From: SAR86 cluster bacterium
Lineage (GTDB): Bacteria; Pseudomonadota; Gammaproteobacteria; Magnimaribacterales; D2472
NCBI GenBank assembly: GCA_003331545.1
Contig: QOPC01000007.1
Location: forward strand, 1-32,367
Length of the DNA stretch: 32,367 bases
Reading direction: 5' to 3'
Shown here: positions 16,314 to 24,356 of the stretch, one piece after another
How positions within the stretch are numbered: the first letter of the stretch is position 1
Layout of the letters: each line of letters opens with the position of its first letter
Notes under the pieces: model-generated
Databases searched by the model: none
Told to the model about the DNA's origin: nothing
Seen by the model: only the letters and a program-made list of their open reading frames with translations
Position numbers and translations under genes: made by a program

Positions 16314-16332
16314 GAATGTTAAAGTAACATTC
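16314..16332 (+). promoter_or_regulatory. Perfect palindrome abutting the alkyltransferase start codon
   Basis: GAATGTTA (16314-16321), a 3-nt spacer AAG and TAACATTC (16325-16332) form a perfect 8+8 inverted repeat. It ends at the base before the ATG at 16333. A -10-like TAAAGT (16320-16325) sits inside it, 7 nt from the ATG. A bound regulator would cover the promoter and start. It could equally be an RNA hairpin. No regulator gene is nearby. Confidence 0.5.
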
Positions 16333-16773
16333 ATGAAAATAAAGTCACTAATAACTCCAATTGGAAACTTTAATTCATTTTATGTTAATTCATTGCTTGT
16401 TAAGTTAGTTTATATAAATAATTTAAAATCTACTTATAAATCAGATTTAAGTCTCCAAAAAATAATGAGCAAATTTTTCTCTAAAGGTGGGTTAAGAAAA
16501 ATTCCAGAATGTTCTCCTCAAGGCACACCTTTTCAATTGAAATTATGGGATGCTTTAATACAGATACCCAGGGGTCAAACTGATTCGTATTCATCGCTAG
16601 CCTCTAAGATTGGATTTCCTGGGGCCGCTAGGGCAGTTGGAACAGCCTGTAGATTAAACCCAATTCCTCTTCTGATCCCATGTCATAGAGCTGTTAAGAA
16701 AGATGGATCAATTGGAGATTTTGCATTAGGCAAAAGTAACAAAGCATATCTTTTAACAATGGAATCTAAATGA
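16333..16773 (+). CDS. ogt: Methylated-DNA--[protein]-cysteine S-methyltransferase (Ogt/MGMT type)
   Basis: A 146-aa DNA repair protein that takes an alkyl group from O6-alkylguanine onto its own cysteine. The C-terminal DNA-binding and active-site domain is complete: GTPFQLKLW (64-72), the SY of the SYSSLA helix, R100 in ARAVG, N109 in the NP turn and the acceptor C117 in PCHR. The N-terminal domain (1-55) is short and poorly conserved compared with the usual 160-175 aa proteins. The motif after the active site reads GDFALG instead of the usual GGYAGG, a notable but probably tolerated change. It is the first gene of a four-gene cluster; its stop overlaps the bolA ATG (ATGA). Confidence 0.88.
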   Translation: MKIKSLITPIGNFNSFYVNSLLVKLVYINNLKSTYKSDLSLQKIMSKFFSKGGLRKIPECSPQGTPFQLKLWDALIQIPRGQTDSYSSLASKIGFPGAARAVGTACRLNPIPLLIPCHRAVKKDGSIGDFALGKSNKAYLLTMESK

Positions 16774-17069
16774 GCTCATACGATAACATCATAAGCAGTC
16801 TTAATGACCAACTGCATGTAGAGCATATGTTCTTAGAGAATGAAAGCTCAATGCATAATGTGCCTGCAAACTCTGAAACACATTTTAAATTAGTTATTGT
16901 TTCAGATGACTTTTTACATATGAATAAAGTAAAAAGACATCAACTGATTTATCAAATTTTAATAAATATTATGAAAGAAATTCATGCTTTATCTATTCAA
17001 GCTTTTACCATTAAAGAATATAACAGCAATCCAGTTATACTTTCATCACCAGATTGTGCAAATAAATAG
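16770..17069 (+). CDS. bolA: BolA family protein
   Basis: A 99-aa member of the BolA family, which partners monothiol glutaredoxins in Fe-S cluster and iron handling and, in E. coli, affects morphology and stress responses. Diagnostic features are HNVPANSETHFKLVIVSDDF (residues 29-48), RHQLIYQIL (about 57-65) and HALSIQAFTIKEY (about 73-85), matching classical BolA rather than IbaG. A C-terminal SSPDC resembles the tail of E. coli BolA. It is translationally coupled to ogt and lies 13 bp before the RND gene. Confidence 0.92.
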   Translation: MSSYDNIISSLNDQLHVEHMFLENESSMHNVPANSETHFKLVIVSDDFLHMNKVKRHQLIYQILINIMKEIHALSIQAFTIKEYNSNPVILSSPDCANK

Positions 17070-17081
17070 TTTTAAATAAAT

Positions 17082-19538
17082 ATGCAAAGTATTTTTAAAT
17101 TTATTCTTAACAAACCTCTGGCTGTAATGATTTTCATAGTCGCTGTTTTTCTTTCTACGAGCATTGGCCTTAAGAATTTTAAACTCGATGCATCTTCAGA
17201 TGCTTTGGTAATAGAGGGAGACGAAGCCTTTAAAATTTATAGGGAGGCCGGTGAAACATTTGGCAATTCAGATTTCTTGATAATAACCTACACACCTGAA
17301 GTTGATTTATTTTCGCCTTACTCATTAACAACAATAAAAAATCTTTCTAATCAATTAGAAAAACTTCCAAGGGTTCAGTCAGTCCTGAGTATTCTGGATG
17401 CCCCTATATTTTTTCAACCAAAAGTTCCGCTTGCAGATTTAATGGATAATCTTAAAACCTTAGAAACTGAGGATATTGATTTAGCTGCTGCCAAAGAAGA
17501 GATCCTCAATAACCCTGTCTATTCTGAACTTATTATTAGTCCATCTGGCGATACAACTGCAATACAGATAACCATTGAAGAAAATCCTTCATACAGAGAA
17601 TTAATTCGAAAGCGATACGAATTACTTGATGTAACTAATTTTTCATCCAGCCAGCAAAACGAGCTTCGTGATGTTAATCAACAGATTTCTAAAATAAATG
17701 AAGATGAGGCTAAGGATAGGGCAGATCTAATTGCTCAAATTAGAGCACTGCTAATACAAAATAGTGATAAGGGAACTTTATTCTTGGGGGGAGCCTCCAT
17801 GATAGCAACAGATATGATGAGTTTTATTAAATCAGATTTGGCTATTTTTGGTGCAGGTGTTGCCATAATCTTTTGTTTAATGCTTTATCTATTTTTTCAA
17901 AATGTATGGTTTGTAGTTTTACCTTTAACTAACGCATTTGTTACCACTGCATTTACAGCAAGTGTTCTTGGACTAATGGATTGGAAAATAAGCGTTATTT
18001 CATCTAATTTTATTGCCTTATTGCTGATTTTAACGATTTCATTAGCTGTCCATGTATTGGTAAGGTTTACTGAGGTTTCTCGTAATTGTGATTCAGTTGA
18101 AGAAGCTATATTGCAAACCTTGAATCAGATGGTTATGCCATGTTTATTTGCTGCTTTAACTACTGGCATAGCTTTTCTTTCATTAATTATGGGAGATATT
18201 AAGCCCGTGATAGAGTTTGGAAAAATGATGTCAGTCGGAATGATTTTTGCATTTATTTTTACATTTACTTTTTTACCAAGCTTAATGAAAATTGTCATTA
18301 AATCTACCAGCACTCATTCACTAGATTTTATTAATAAAATCCCTACAAAATTAGCATTTTTTACAATCAATCAAGGTAAATTTATTGCTGTATTTTCTAT
18401 TTTTATATCAGTTGCTCTCATTTATGGAATTTCAAAACTTGAGGTTGAAAATAGATTTATAGATTACTTTTCTCCTGATACAGAAATATATCAGGGCATG
18501 TTATTGCTGGATCAAGAATTAGGCGGCACAGCGACATTAGATATTTTGATTGATCAACCAGATGCAGAAATATTTGATGAATTAGATTTTGAAGGGGATG
18601 ATTTATTTGAAGATAATTTATTTGAAGACGAATCAAGCAATGCTTCCGGTTATTGGTGGAATGCAACGTCTTTAGCAAAGCTAGAAAAAATTCATGACTA
18701 CTTAGATGAGATTCCAGAAATGGGCAAAGTTTTAAGTGTGGCTAGCGGAATTAAATTAGCGAGAATGATTAATGATAATAATGAATTAAATGATTTAGAG
18801 TTAGCACTATTGCGTTCTGTGTTGCCTGAAGACATTAAAAAAACTTTGCTCTATTCATATATAAATCAGGATGATTCAAGGGTTAGGATTTCTGCTAGAG
18901 TCCTTGAGTCTGCTAAAACTCTCAATAGAAATGAGCTACTGGAAAAAATTAAATATGACCTTATTAATAAATTTGATTTAAGCAAAGATCAGATTCAAAT
19001 AACAGGCCTAGCTGTCTTGTATAACAATATGCTTCAATCATTATTTTCATCACAAATTAAATCTTTGGGAATTGTATTTACTGTAATTGGATTAATGATG
19101 TTACTTCTTTTTAGATCAATAAAAATTACCTTAATTGCATTGACTCCAAATTTAATCACCGCAGGTTCAGTTTTAGGATTATTGGGTTTCTTGAATATTC
19201 CATTAGATATTATGACTATTACTGTGGCAGCAATTAGTGTAGGTATGGCAGTGGATAACACAATTCATTATCTATATAGATATAAAACCGAAGTTCAAAA
19301 TCGAAGCCTGACCAATGATCAAAGAGTTCTAAACTCTCATGAAACCGTGGGCAGGGCTGTCTTTTATACTGCAACAACAATAGCTGCAGGGTTTTCTATT
19401 TTTGCTCTATCAAGCTTTACGCCAACTGTTCTTTTTGGTTTATTCACAGCTTTTGCATTGTTGGTTTCTTTTTTCACTTCCTTAACTTTGTTACCATTCC
19501 TATTAAAATCTTTTAATGCTTTTTCATATCAGGAGTAG
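17082..19538 (+). CDS. RND superfamily exporter (MMPL/SSD-like)
   Basis: An 818-aa inner-membrane protein with two RND halves. TM1 (about 12-32) is followed by a large periplasmic loop (33-250) and a five- or six-helix bundle (about 252-405). The pattern then repeats with TM7 (about 425-445), a second loop (446-650) and a final bundle (about 660-815). The second half carries GMAVDNTIHYLYRY (about 719-732), typical of proton-relay segments in MMPL and Patched-like proteins. The family often moves lipids or hydrophobic molecules; the substrate is unknown. The second loop has an unusual Asp/Glu-rich stretch (about 492-520). No membrane-fusion partner is adjacent, so it is not a tripartite AcrB-type pump. 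It lies 3 bp upstream of the racemase gene. Confidence 0.82.
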   Translation: MQSIFKFILNKPLAVMIFIVAVFLSTSIGLKNFKLDASSDALVIEGDEAFKIYREAGETFGNSDFLIITYTPEVDLFSPYSLTTIKNLSNQLEKLPRVQSVLSILDAPIFFQPKVPLADLMDNLKTLETEDIDLAAAKEEILNNPVYSELIISPSGDTTAIQITIEENPSYRELIRKRYELLDVTNFSSSQQNELRDVNQQISKINEDEAKDRADLIAQIRALLIQNSDKGTLFLGGASMIATDMMSFIKSDLAIFGAGVAIIFCLMLYLFFQNVWFVVLPLTNAFVTTAFTASVLGLMDWKISVISSNFIALLLILTISLAVHVLVRFTEVSRNCDSVEEAILQTLNQMVMPCLFAALTTGIAFLSLIMGDIKPVIEFGKMMSVGMIFAFIFTFTFLPSLMKIVIKSTSTHSLDFINKIPTKLAFFTINQGKFIAVFSIFISVALIYGISKLEVENRFIDYFSPDTEIYQGMLLLDQELGGTATLDILIDQPDAEIFDELDFEGDDLFEDNLFEDESSNASGYWWNATSLAKLEKIHDYLDEIPEMGKVLSVASGIKLARMINDNNELNDLELALLRSVLPEDIKKTLLYSYINQDDSRVRISARVLESAKTLNRNELLEKIKYDLINKFDLSKDQIQITGLAVLYNNMLQSLFSSQIKSLGIVFTVIGLMMLLLFRSIKITLIALTPNLITAGSVLGLLGFLNIPLDIMTITVAAISVGMAVDNTIHYLYRYKTEVQNRSLTNDQRVLNSHETVGRAVFYTATTIAAGFSIFALSSFTPTVLFGLFTAFALLVSFFTSLTLLPFLLKSFNAFSYQE

Positions 19539-19541
19539 AAG

Positions 19542-20648
19542 ATGGCAGGACCTCTAAGCGGTATAAAACTTGTTGAATTTGCAGGTATTGGTCCTGGACC
19601 TTTTTGTGGAATGATCCTAGCAGATTTAGGCGCAGAGATTATTCGGATCGATAGGGCTTCTCAACATGGTCAAGGTAATTCAATTGATTTCCAACATAGA
19701 TCAAAATCATCATTATCTGCAGACTTAAAAAATCCAAAAACAATCGAGGAAATAAAAAAACTATTAGCAAGTGTTGATGGTCTTATAGAAGGTTTTAGGC
19801 CTGGTGTGATGGAGCGATTGGGCCTTGGTCCAGAAGAGTGTTTAAAAATTAATTCAAATTTAGTTTATGGCCGGATGACGGGCTGGGGACAGGATGGACC
19901 ATTAGCTAAAACGGCTGGGCATGACATCAACTACATTGCATTAACTGGAGCATTAGAACTAATGGGTAGAAAAGATGAGACACCTCCACCGCCGTTAAAT
20001 TTAGTGGGTGATTTTGGAGGTGGTGGAATGTTTCTTGCACTGGGAATCGTTTCAGCGATATTAAACATAAAACAAGGTGGAAAGGGTCAGGTTGTTGATG
20101 CCGCAATGGTAGATGGTGCATCTGTTTTAATGTCTATGTTCTATGCCTTTAAAGCGTCTGGTTTTTGGTTAGAAGAGAGAGAATCAAATATGCTTGATGG
20201 AGGCGCACATTTTTATGACACTTATGAATGTTCCGATGGAAAGTTTTTAGCGATTGGGGCTATCGAATCTCAATTTTATGCAGTTCTTTTGGACAAATTA
20301 GAAATATCAGATGCAAAATTTCAAAATCAGCATGACAGGAATCAATGGCCTACTCTCAAAGATATAATTAAAAATAAAATTAAGAAAAAAACGCGCGATG
20401 AATGGGCAGATATTTTTGATGGAACCGATGCCTGTGTTGCACCGGTATTAAACTTGTCTGAAGCACCGGAACATCATCACATGAAGGCAAGAAATTCATT
20501 TATTAAGATTGATGGAACTATTCAACCTGCGCCTGCCCCAAGATTTTCAGAGACTATTCCTGAAATCAAGCACTCAGCTTTAAAAGCTGGAGAAAATAAT
20601 GATGAAATTTGCGCAAAATACAATCTAGATAGAACCTGTTTTAAGTAA
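19542..20648 (+). CDS. CaiB/BaiF-family alpha-methylacyl-CoA racemase (AMACR/MCR-like)
   Basis: A 368-aa CoA-dependent enzyme. The N-terminal signature PLSGIKLVEFAGIGPGPFCG (4-23) and LADLGAEIIRID (27-38) are those of AMACR. The three catalytic residues of the M. tuberculosis enzyme line up: H127 (GHD), D157 (GDFGGG) and E242 (AIES). It should epimerise 2-methyl-branched acyl-CoA, which allows beta-oxidation of sterol side chains or branched fatty acids. A CoA-transferase cannot be fully excluded. AGGAG gives a good Shine-Dalgarno. It ends the ogt-bolA-RND cluster and overlaps the convergent tatD by 8 bp. Confidence 0.88.
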   Translation: MAGPLSGIKLVEFAGIGPGPFCGMILADLGAEIIRIDRASQHGQGNSIDFQHRSKSSLSADLKNPKTIEEIKKLLASVDGLIEGFRPGVMERLGLGPEECLKINSNLVYGRMTGWGQDGPLAKTAGHDINYIALTGALELMGRKDETPPPPLNLVGDFGGGGMFLALGIVSAILNIKQGGKGQVVDAAMVDGASVLMSMFYAFKASGFWLEERESNMLDGGAHFYDTYECSDGKFLAIGAIESQFYAVLLDKLEISDAKFQNQHDRNQWPTLKDIIKNKIKKKTRDEWADIFDGTDACVAPVLNLSEAPEHHHMKARNSFIKIDGTIQPAPAPRFSETIPEIKHSALKAGENNDEICAKYNLDRTCFK

Positions 20649-21426
20649 AGAAGTTAATAGCATTTTTGCTTGTAACTGATTTAAATTCCTCAATTTCAAC
20701 TCCAATTAATTCGCAAATTTCATTAGCTATGTGAGGTAAATATTTAGGTTCATTAATATTATTCTTGGGCTTATTGATAAGATTTTTTGGAATAAGATAA
20801 GGGCAATCAGTCTCTATCATCATCCTCTCAATAGGTATATCTTTTATTGATTGACGCAGATCAATATTTCTTTTTGCGTCACATATCCATCCTGTTAATC
20901 CAATATAAGCCCCCAGTTCGATATATTGATCTAATTGAGCTCGAGTTCCAGTAAAACAATGAACAACAAATTTTGGTAAATTCTTAATATTTTCTTTAAC
21001 AATTTTTATAAAATCATCATGAGCATCTCTCTGGTGAAGGTAAAGCGGAAGCGATAGTTCTTTTGCTATCTCAATATGCATCTGAAAACTTTTTCTTTGA
21101 GTTTGCGGAGGAGAAATATTCCTAAAATAGTCCAATCCAGTCTCACCAATAGCATTAGGATTGATAGATTTAAGTTTTTCGAGCAATTCATTGGAATTAA
21201 GATTAATTATTTCGTTTGCATGGTGAGGATGTATTCCAGCAGAAATAAAATATTTTTCTGGAGCTTTATTTTGAATAACTTGAATTGCAGCAAGGTCGTT
21301 TAAACTTGCGCAAAGTAAAACAAATTTTTCTACTCCCATATCTTCTGCGTCAGCGATTACTGTCTCTAAATTGTCTTTAAAAGACTCATGAGTAAAATTA
21401 CAAGCAATGTCTACAAATCCAGCCAT
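20641..21426 (-). CDS. tatD: TatD-family metal-dependent hydrolase / DNase
   Basis: A 261-aa TIM-barrel metallohydrolase. Metal-site motifs are DIACNFT (6-12, the TatD-type variant rather than the HxH of YcfH), GIHPHH, GETGLDY, YLHQRDA, VHCFTG and ETDCPYL. TatD proteins are 3'-5' exonucleases involved in DNA repair or turnover. Despite the name they are not needed for Tat export. It is divergent from the thioesterase operon with 45 bp between, sharing a palindromic region, and convergent with the racemase gene. Confidence 0.9.
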   Translation of the reverse strand: MAGFVDIACNFTHESFKDNLETVIADAEDMGVEKFVLLCASLNDLAAIQVIQNKAPEKYFISAGIHPHHANEIINLNSNELLEKLKSINPNAIGETGLDYFRNISPPQTQRKSFQMHIEIAKELSLPLYLHQRDAHDDFIKIVKENIKNLPKFVVHCFTGTRAQLDQYIELGAYIGLTGWICDAKRNIDLRQSIKDIPIERMMIETDCPYLIPKNLINKPKNNINEPKYLPHIANEICELIGVEIEEFKSVTSKNAINFFT

Positions 21427-21440
21427 TTTTCATTTCTATC

Positions 21441-21461
21441 AATTACAATATTGATGTAATT
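21441..21461. promoter_or_regulatory. Inverted repeat between divergent tatD and thioesterase genes
   Basis: AATTACA (21441-21447), a 7-nt spacer and TGTAATT (21455-21461) form a perfect 7+7 palindrome in a 45-bp divergent gap. TGTAAT in the right arm also makes a good -10 for the thioesterase gene. A dimeric repressor could therefore control both directions. AT-rich composition makes chance palindromes more likely, so this is tentative. Confidence 0.35.
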
Positions 21462-21471
21462 ATCTACCAAT

Positions 21472-22314
21472 ATGAACCAATTTGAACAATTTCAAGCAGC
21501 TTTAGATCTGACTAAAGTCTCAGACAGTGTTTTTTCTTTTACTCCCGATTCAAGATACTTTGTTGGTAATACACCTCATGGAGGATATTTATTAGCTTTA
21601 ATGAATAAAGCGATGGTTCAAGCGCTTCCCCATTCAAGCGCAATTAATTCAAATGTCTATTATTTAGATAGAACCGAACCAGAACCTGCTGAATTGCATG
21701 TTGAAGTCTTGAGAACTTCTAGGGGATCCTCAATGGGTCAAGTGAAATTAATTCAGAATAAAAAAATAACGTGTTTGTATTCCTCTTTATGCTCTGATTT
21801 TGAATACATGAAAGGCTATTCTGGTCTTAGCACGCCTTTGCCCCCAATAATCAATGCAGTAAAGCAAGATGATTTTAAAGTGATGAGTTATGAGAGTTTA
21901 GGATCTGGCTCAACTCCTTCATTTATAAAACAATTAAATATGTCAGTTCATCCAGATCATGCATGGTGGGACAGAGATATTTCAAGTGATGCTGCTGAAG
22001 CTAGGTGTTCTGCCTATTTAGAGCTAGAAGGAGGAGTCGCTGATACCTTCGTTCTTTCATATCTAGCAGATATATTGCCGCCTGTTGTTCAAAATAAGTT
22101 TGGCTCTTTAGGATGGATTCCTACTCTCACACTAACATGTAACATTCGCCAGCTCCCAAAAACAAACCTATTATTTATTGATGGTCATGCAAAAGACATA
22201 AGCAATGGATATTTTGAGCAAGATTGTTGGATATGGGACATGGATGGAAACTTAGTTGCCACTAGCAGACAGCTTGCAAAAATCTTAAAATCAGAAGATA
22301 AAATTTCTTCATAA
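21472..22314 (+). CDS. Acyl-CoA thioesterase-like protein (double hotdog, 4HBT_3)
   Basis: A 280-aa protein resembling the TesB-like thioesterase family, with two hotdog units. The first unit has NTPHGGYLLALMNKAM (about 33-48), the usual helix after a conserved HGGY/HGG turn. The second begins after about residue 150 and includes the AWWDRD segment. It should hydrolyse acyl-CoA esters, but the natural substrate is unclear. The gene starts close behind its -10 and has no Shine-Dalgarno. It is the first gene of the seven-gene operon ending in queF and lies 17 bp before the MoxR gene. Confidence 0.75.
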   Translation: MNQFEQFQAALDLTKVSDSVFSFTPDSRYFVGNTPHGGYLLALMNKAMVQALPHSSAINSNVYYLDRTEPEPAELHVEVLRTSRGSSMGQVKLIQNKKITCLYSSLCSDFEYMKGYSGLSTPLPPIINAVKQDDFKVMSYESLGSGSTPSFIKQLNMSVHPDHAWWDRDISSDAAEARCSAYLELEGGVADTFVLSYLADILPPVVQNKFGSLGWIPTLTLTCNIRQLPKTNLLFIDGHAKDISNGYFEQDCWIWDMDGNLVATSRQLAKILKSEDKISS

Positions 22315-22331
22315 TTACAAAAGGAAAACAA

Positions 22332-23180
22332 ATGAAATTTACTGGTACCAAAAATTATGTGTCTACTGAAGACCTCAGTATGGCTGTTAACGCAACTATA
22401 GCATTGGAGAGACCTTTGATTATCAAAGGAGAACCAGGTACTGGTAAAACATTGCTAGCAATTGAAGTAGCTGAATCACTTGGGATGGAGCTAATTGAAT
22501 GGCATGTTAAGTCAACCACAAAGGCTTCTCAGGGTCTTTATGAATATGACGCAGTAACAAGATTAAGGGATTCTCAATTGGGAGATGAGAGGGTAAAAGA
22601 TATTAAAAATTATATTAAAAAGGGCAAGCTTTGGGAGGCTTTTGAATCAGAGAAACAAGTTGTGCTTCTTATAGATGAAATAGATAAAGCAGATATTGAA
22701 TTTCCAAACGACTTGCTCCAAGAGCTTGATCGCATGGAATTCTTCTGTTATGAAACTGGTGAAACTATAAAAGCAAAGAAACGACCACTCATAATTATTA
22801 CATCCAATAATGAAAAAGAGCTTCCTGATGCATTTTTAAGAAGATGTTTTTTTCATTATATTCAGTTTCCTGATCGTCCAACTATGGAGGGAATTGTTAA
22901 GGTGCATTATCCCAAAATTAAAAAAGCTTTAGTAAAAGATGCCCTAGACTTATTTTTTGATGTAAGAAAAATACCTGGGATGAAGAAAAAACCTTCAACT
23001 TCTGAATTAATTGATTGGTTGAAGTTGCTTATGTCTGATGAACTGCCAGATGAAATTTTGAAGAATGCAGATACATCCAAAGCAATACCTCCCTTATATG
23101 GCGCGTTGTTAAAAAACGAACAAGATGTTCAGCTTCTTGAAAGGCTCGCATTCATGTCTAGGAGAGAGCAAACTAAATAA
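22332..23180 (+). CDS. MoxR-family AAA+ ATPase
   Basis: A 282-aa cytoplasmic ATPase of the MoxR/AAA_5 group. Walker A is GEPGTGKT (36-43), Walker B is VVLLIDEIDKAD, and the sensor/arginine-finger segment is ITSNNEKELPDAFLRRC. MoxR proteins work as chaperone-like partners of VWA proteins, inserting metals or maturing enzymes. It has a good Shine-Dalgarno (AAGGA), and its TAA directly touches the ATG of the VWA gene, so the two partners are co-expressed. The target in this organism is not evident. Confidence 0.9.
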   Translation: MKFTGTKNYVSTEDLSMAVNATIALERPLIIKGEPGTGKTLLAIEVAESLGMELIEWHVKSTTKASQGLYEYDAVTRLRDSQLGDERVKDIKNYIKKGKLWEAFESEKQVVLLIDEIDKADIEFPNDLLQELDRMEFFCYETGETIKAKKRPLIIITSNNEKELPDAFLRRCFFHYIQFPDRPTMEGIVKVHYPKIKKALVKDALDLFFDVRKIPGMKKKPSTSELIDWLKLLMSDELPDEILKNADTSKAIPPLYGALLKNEQDVQLLERLAFMSRREQTK

Positions 23181-24356
23181 ATGCTAATCAATCTCTTTCA
23201 CACAGTTCGGTCTTCAGGAGTCCCTTGCACTTTAAGGGAATTACTTGATTTATTGGGTGCATTAGAAAAAAACCTTGCATTTGCAAATATGGAAGATTTC
23301 TATTTCCTTTCAAGAACCACTCTTGTTAAGGATGAAAAGAATTACGATAAGTTTGACAGAGCCTTTGAGATTTATTTTAAAGGTATAGAGACTTTGGAAG
23401 ATATATTTGAAGCCCTAATACCTGAAGATTGGCTTCGAAAAGCATTTGAAAAAGAGCTTGATCCAGAGGAGTTGAAAAAAATTCAGTCCTTGGGAGGTTT
23501 GGAGAAGCTTCTTGAAGAGTTTAAAAAAAGACTGGAAGAGCAAAAAGAAAGACATGAGGGTGGAAACAAGTGGGTTGGTACAAATGGCACTTCACCTTTT
23601 GGAAACAATGGTCAAAACCCAGAAGGCGTTAGGGTAGGTGGAGAGGGCGGTCAAAAAAAAGCAGTAAAAGTATGGGAGCAGAGACAATTTCAAAATTTAG
23701 ATGATTCTGTAGAGATTGGTACCAGAAATATAAAAGTTGCACTTAGAAGATTAAGAAAGTTTGCAAGACAAAGTACAGACTTTGAATTAGATATGGATGG
23801 AACAATCAAATCGACTGCAAGAAATGCTGGAATTTTAGATATCAACATGATTCCCGAAAGAACAAATCATGTAAAAGTCCTCATATTTTTTGATGTTGGT
23901 GGCTCAATGGATCCATATATTAAACTTTGTGAGGAGCTATTTTCTGCCCTTAAAACAGAATTTAAACATCTAAAATATTTTTATTTTCATAATTGTGTTT
24001 ATGAATCAGTTTGGGAGGATAACAGAAGAAGAACTCAGGAAAGGTTTCTGGTGCAAGATATTATTAATAAATACAGCGCTGACTATAAGGTAATATTTGT
24101 AGGTGATGCCACAATGGCACCATATGAAATTACTAATGCTGGAGGAAGCATTGAGCACTGGAATGAGGAACCTGGTGGGGCAACGATAAAGCGCCTTTGT
24201 GCTCATTTTGATAGAGTTGCATGGCTAAATCCTGTACCCGATGATCATTGGGACTATACTTCTTCTTTATGTATTATTAGAGAATTGATGGACAACCGGA
24301 TGTTTCCATTAACTTTAAAGGGTTTAGAAGAGGGGATGTCAGAACTTTCAAAATGA
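23181..24356 (+). CDS. CoxE-like VWA-domain protein, MoxR partner
   Basis: A 391-aa protein. A helical N-terminal region (about 1-130) is followed by a Gly/Lys/Glu-rich linker (about 110-165) and a C-terminal von Willebrand A-like domain (about 225-390). The MIDAS motif reads DVGGSMD, so the first Ser of DxSxS is Gly; from memory this is usual in this COG3552-like subfamily. Other family marks are FKHLKYFYFHNCVYE and VGDATMAPYE. Together with MoxR it probably forms an ATP-driven maturation or chaperone unit. Its TGA overlaps the ATG of the permease gene. Confidence 0.85.
   Translation: MLINLFHTVRSSGVPCTLRELLDLLGALEKNLAFANMEDFYFLSRTTLVKDEKNYDKFDRAFEIYFKGIETLEDIFEALIPEDWLRKAFEKELDPEELKKIQSLGGLEKLLEEFKKRLEEQKERHEGGNKWVGTNGTSPFGNNGQNPEGVRVGGEGGQKKAVKVWEQRQFQNLDDSVEIGTRNIKVALRRLRKFARQSTDFELDMDGTIKSTARNAGILDINMIPERTNHVKVLIFFDVGGSMDPYIKLCEELFSALKTEFKHLKYFYFHNCVYESVWEDNRRRTQERFLVQDIINKYSADYKVIFVGDATMAPYEITNAGGSIEHWNEEPGGATIKRLCAHFDRVAWLNPVPDDHWDYTSSLCIIRELMDNRMFPLTLKGLEEGMSELSK

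Noticed and set aside
16314-16332. Interpretation of the ogt palindrome as a terminator
   Set aside because: It lacks a following T-run and is separated from the true terminator at 16263-16288.
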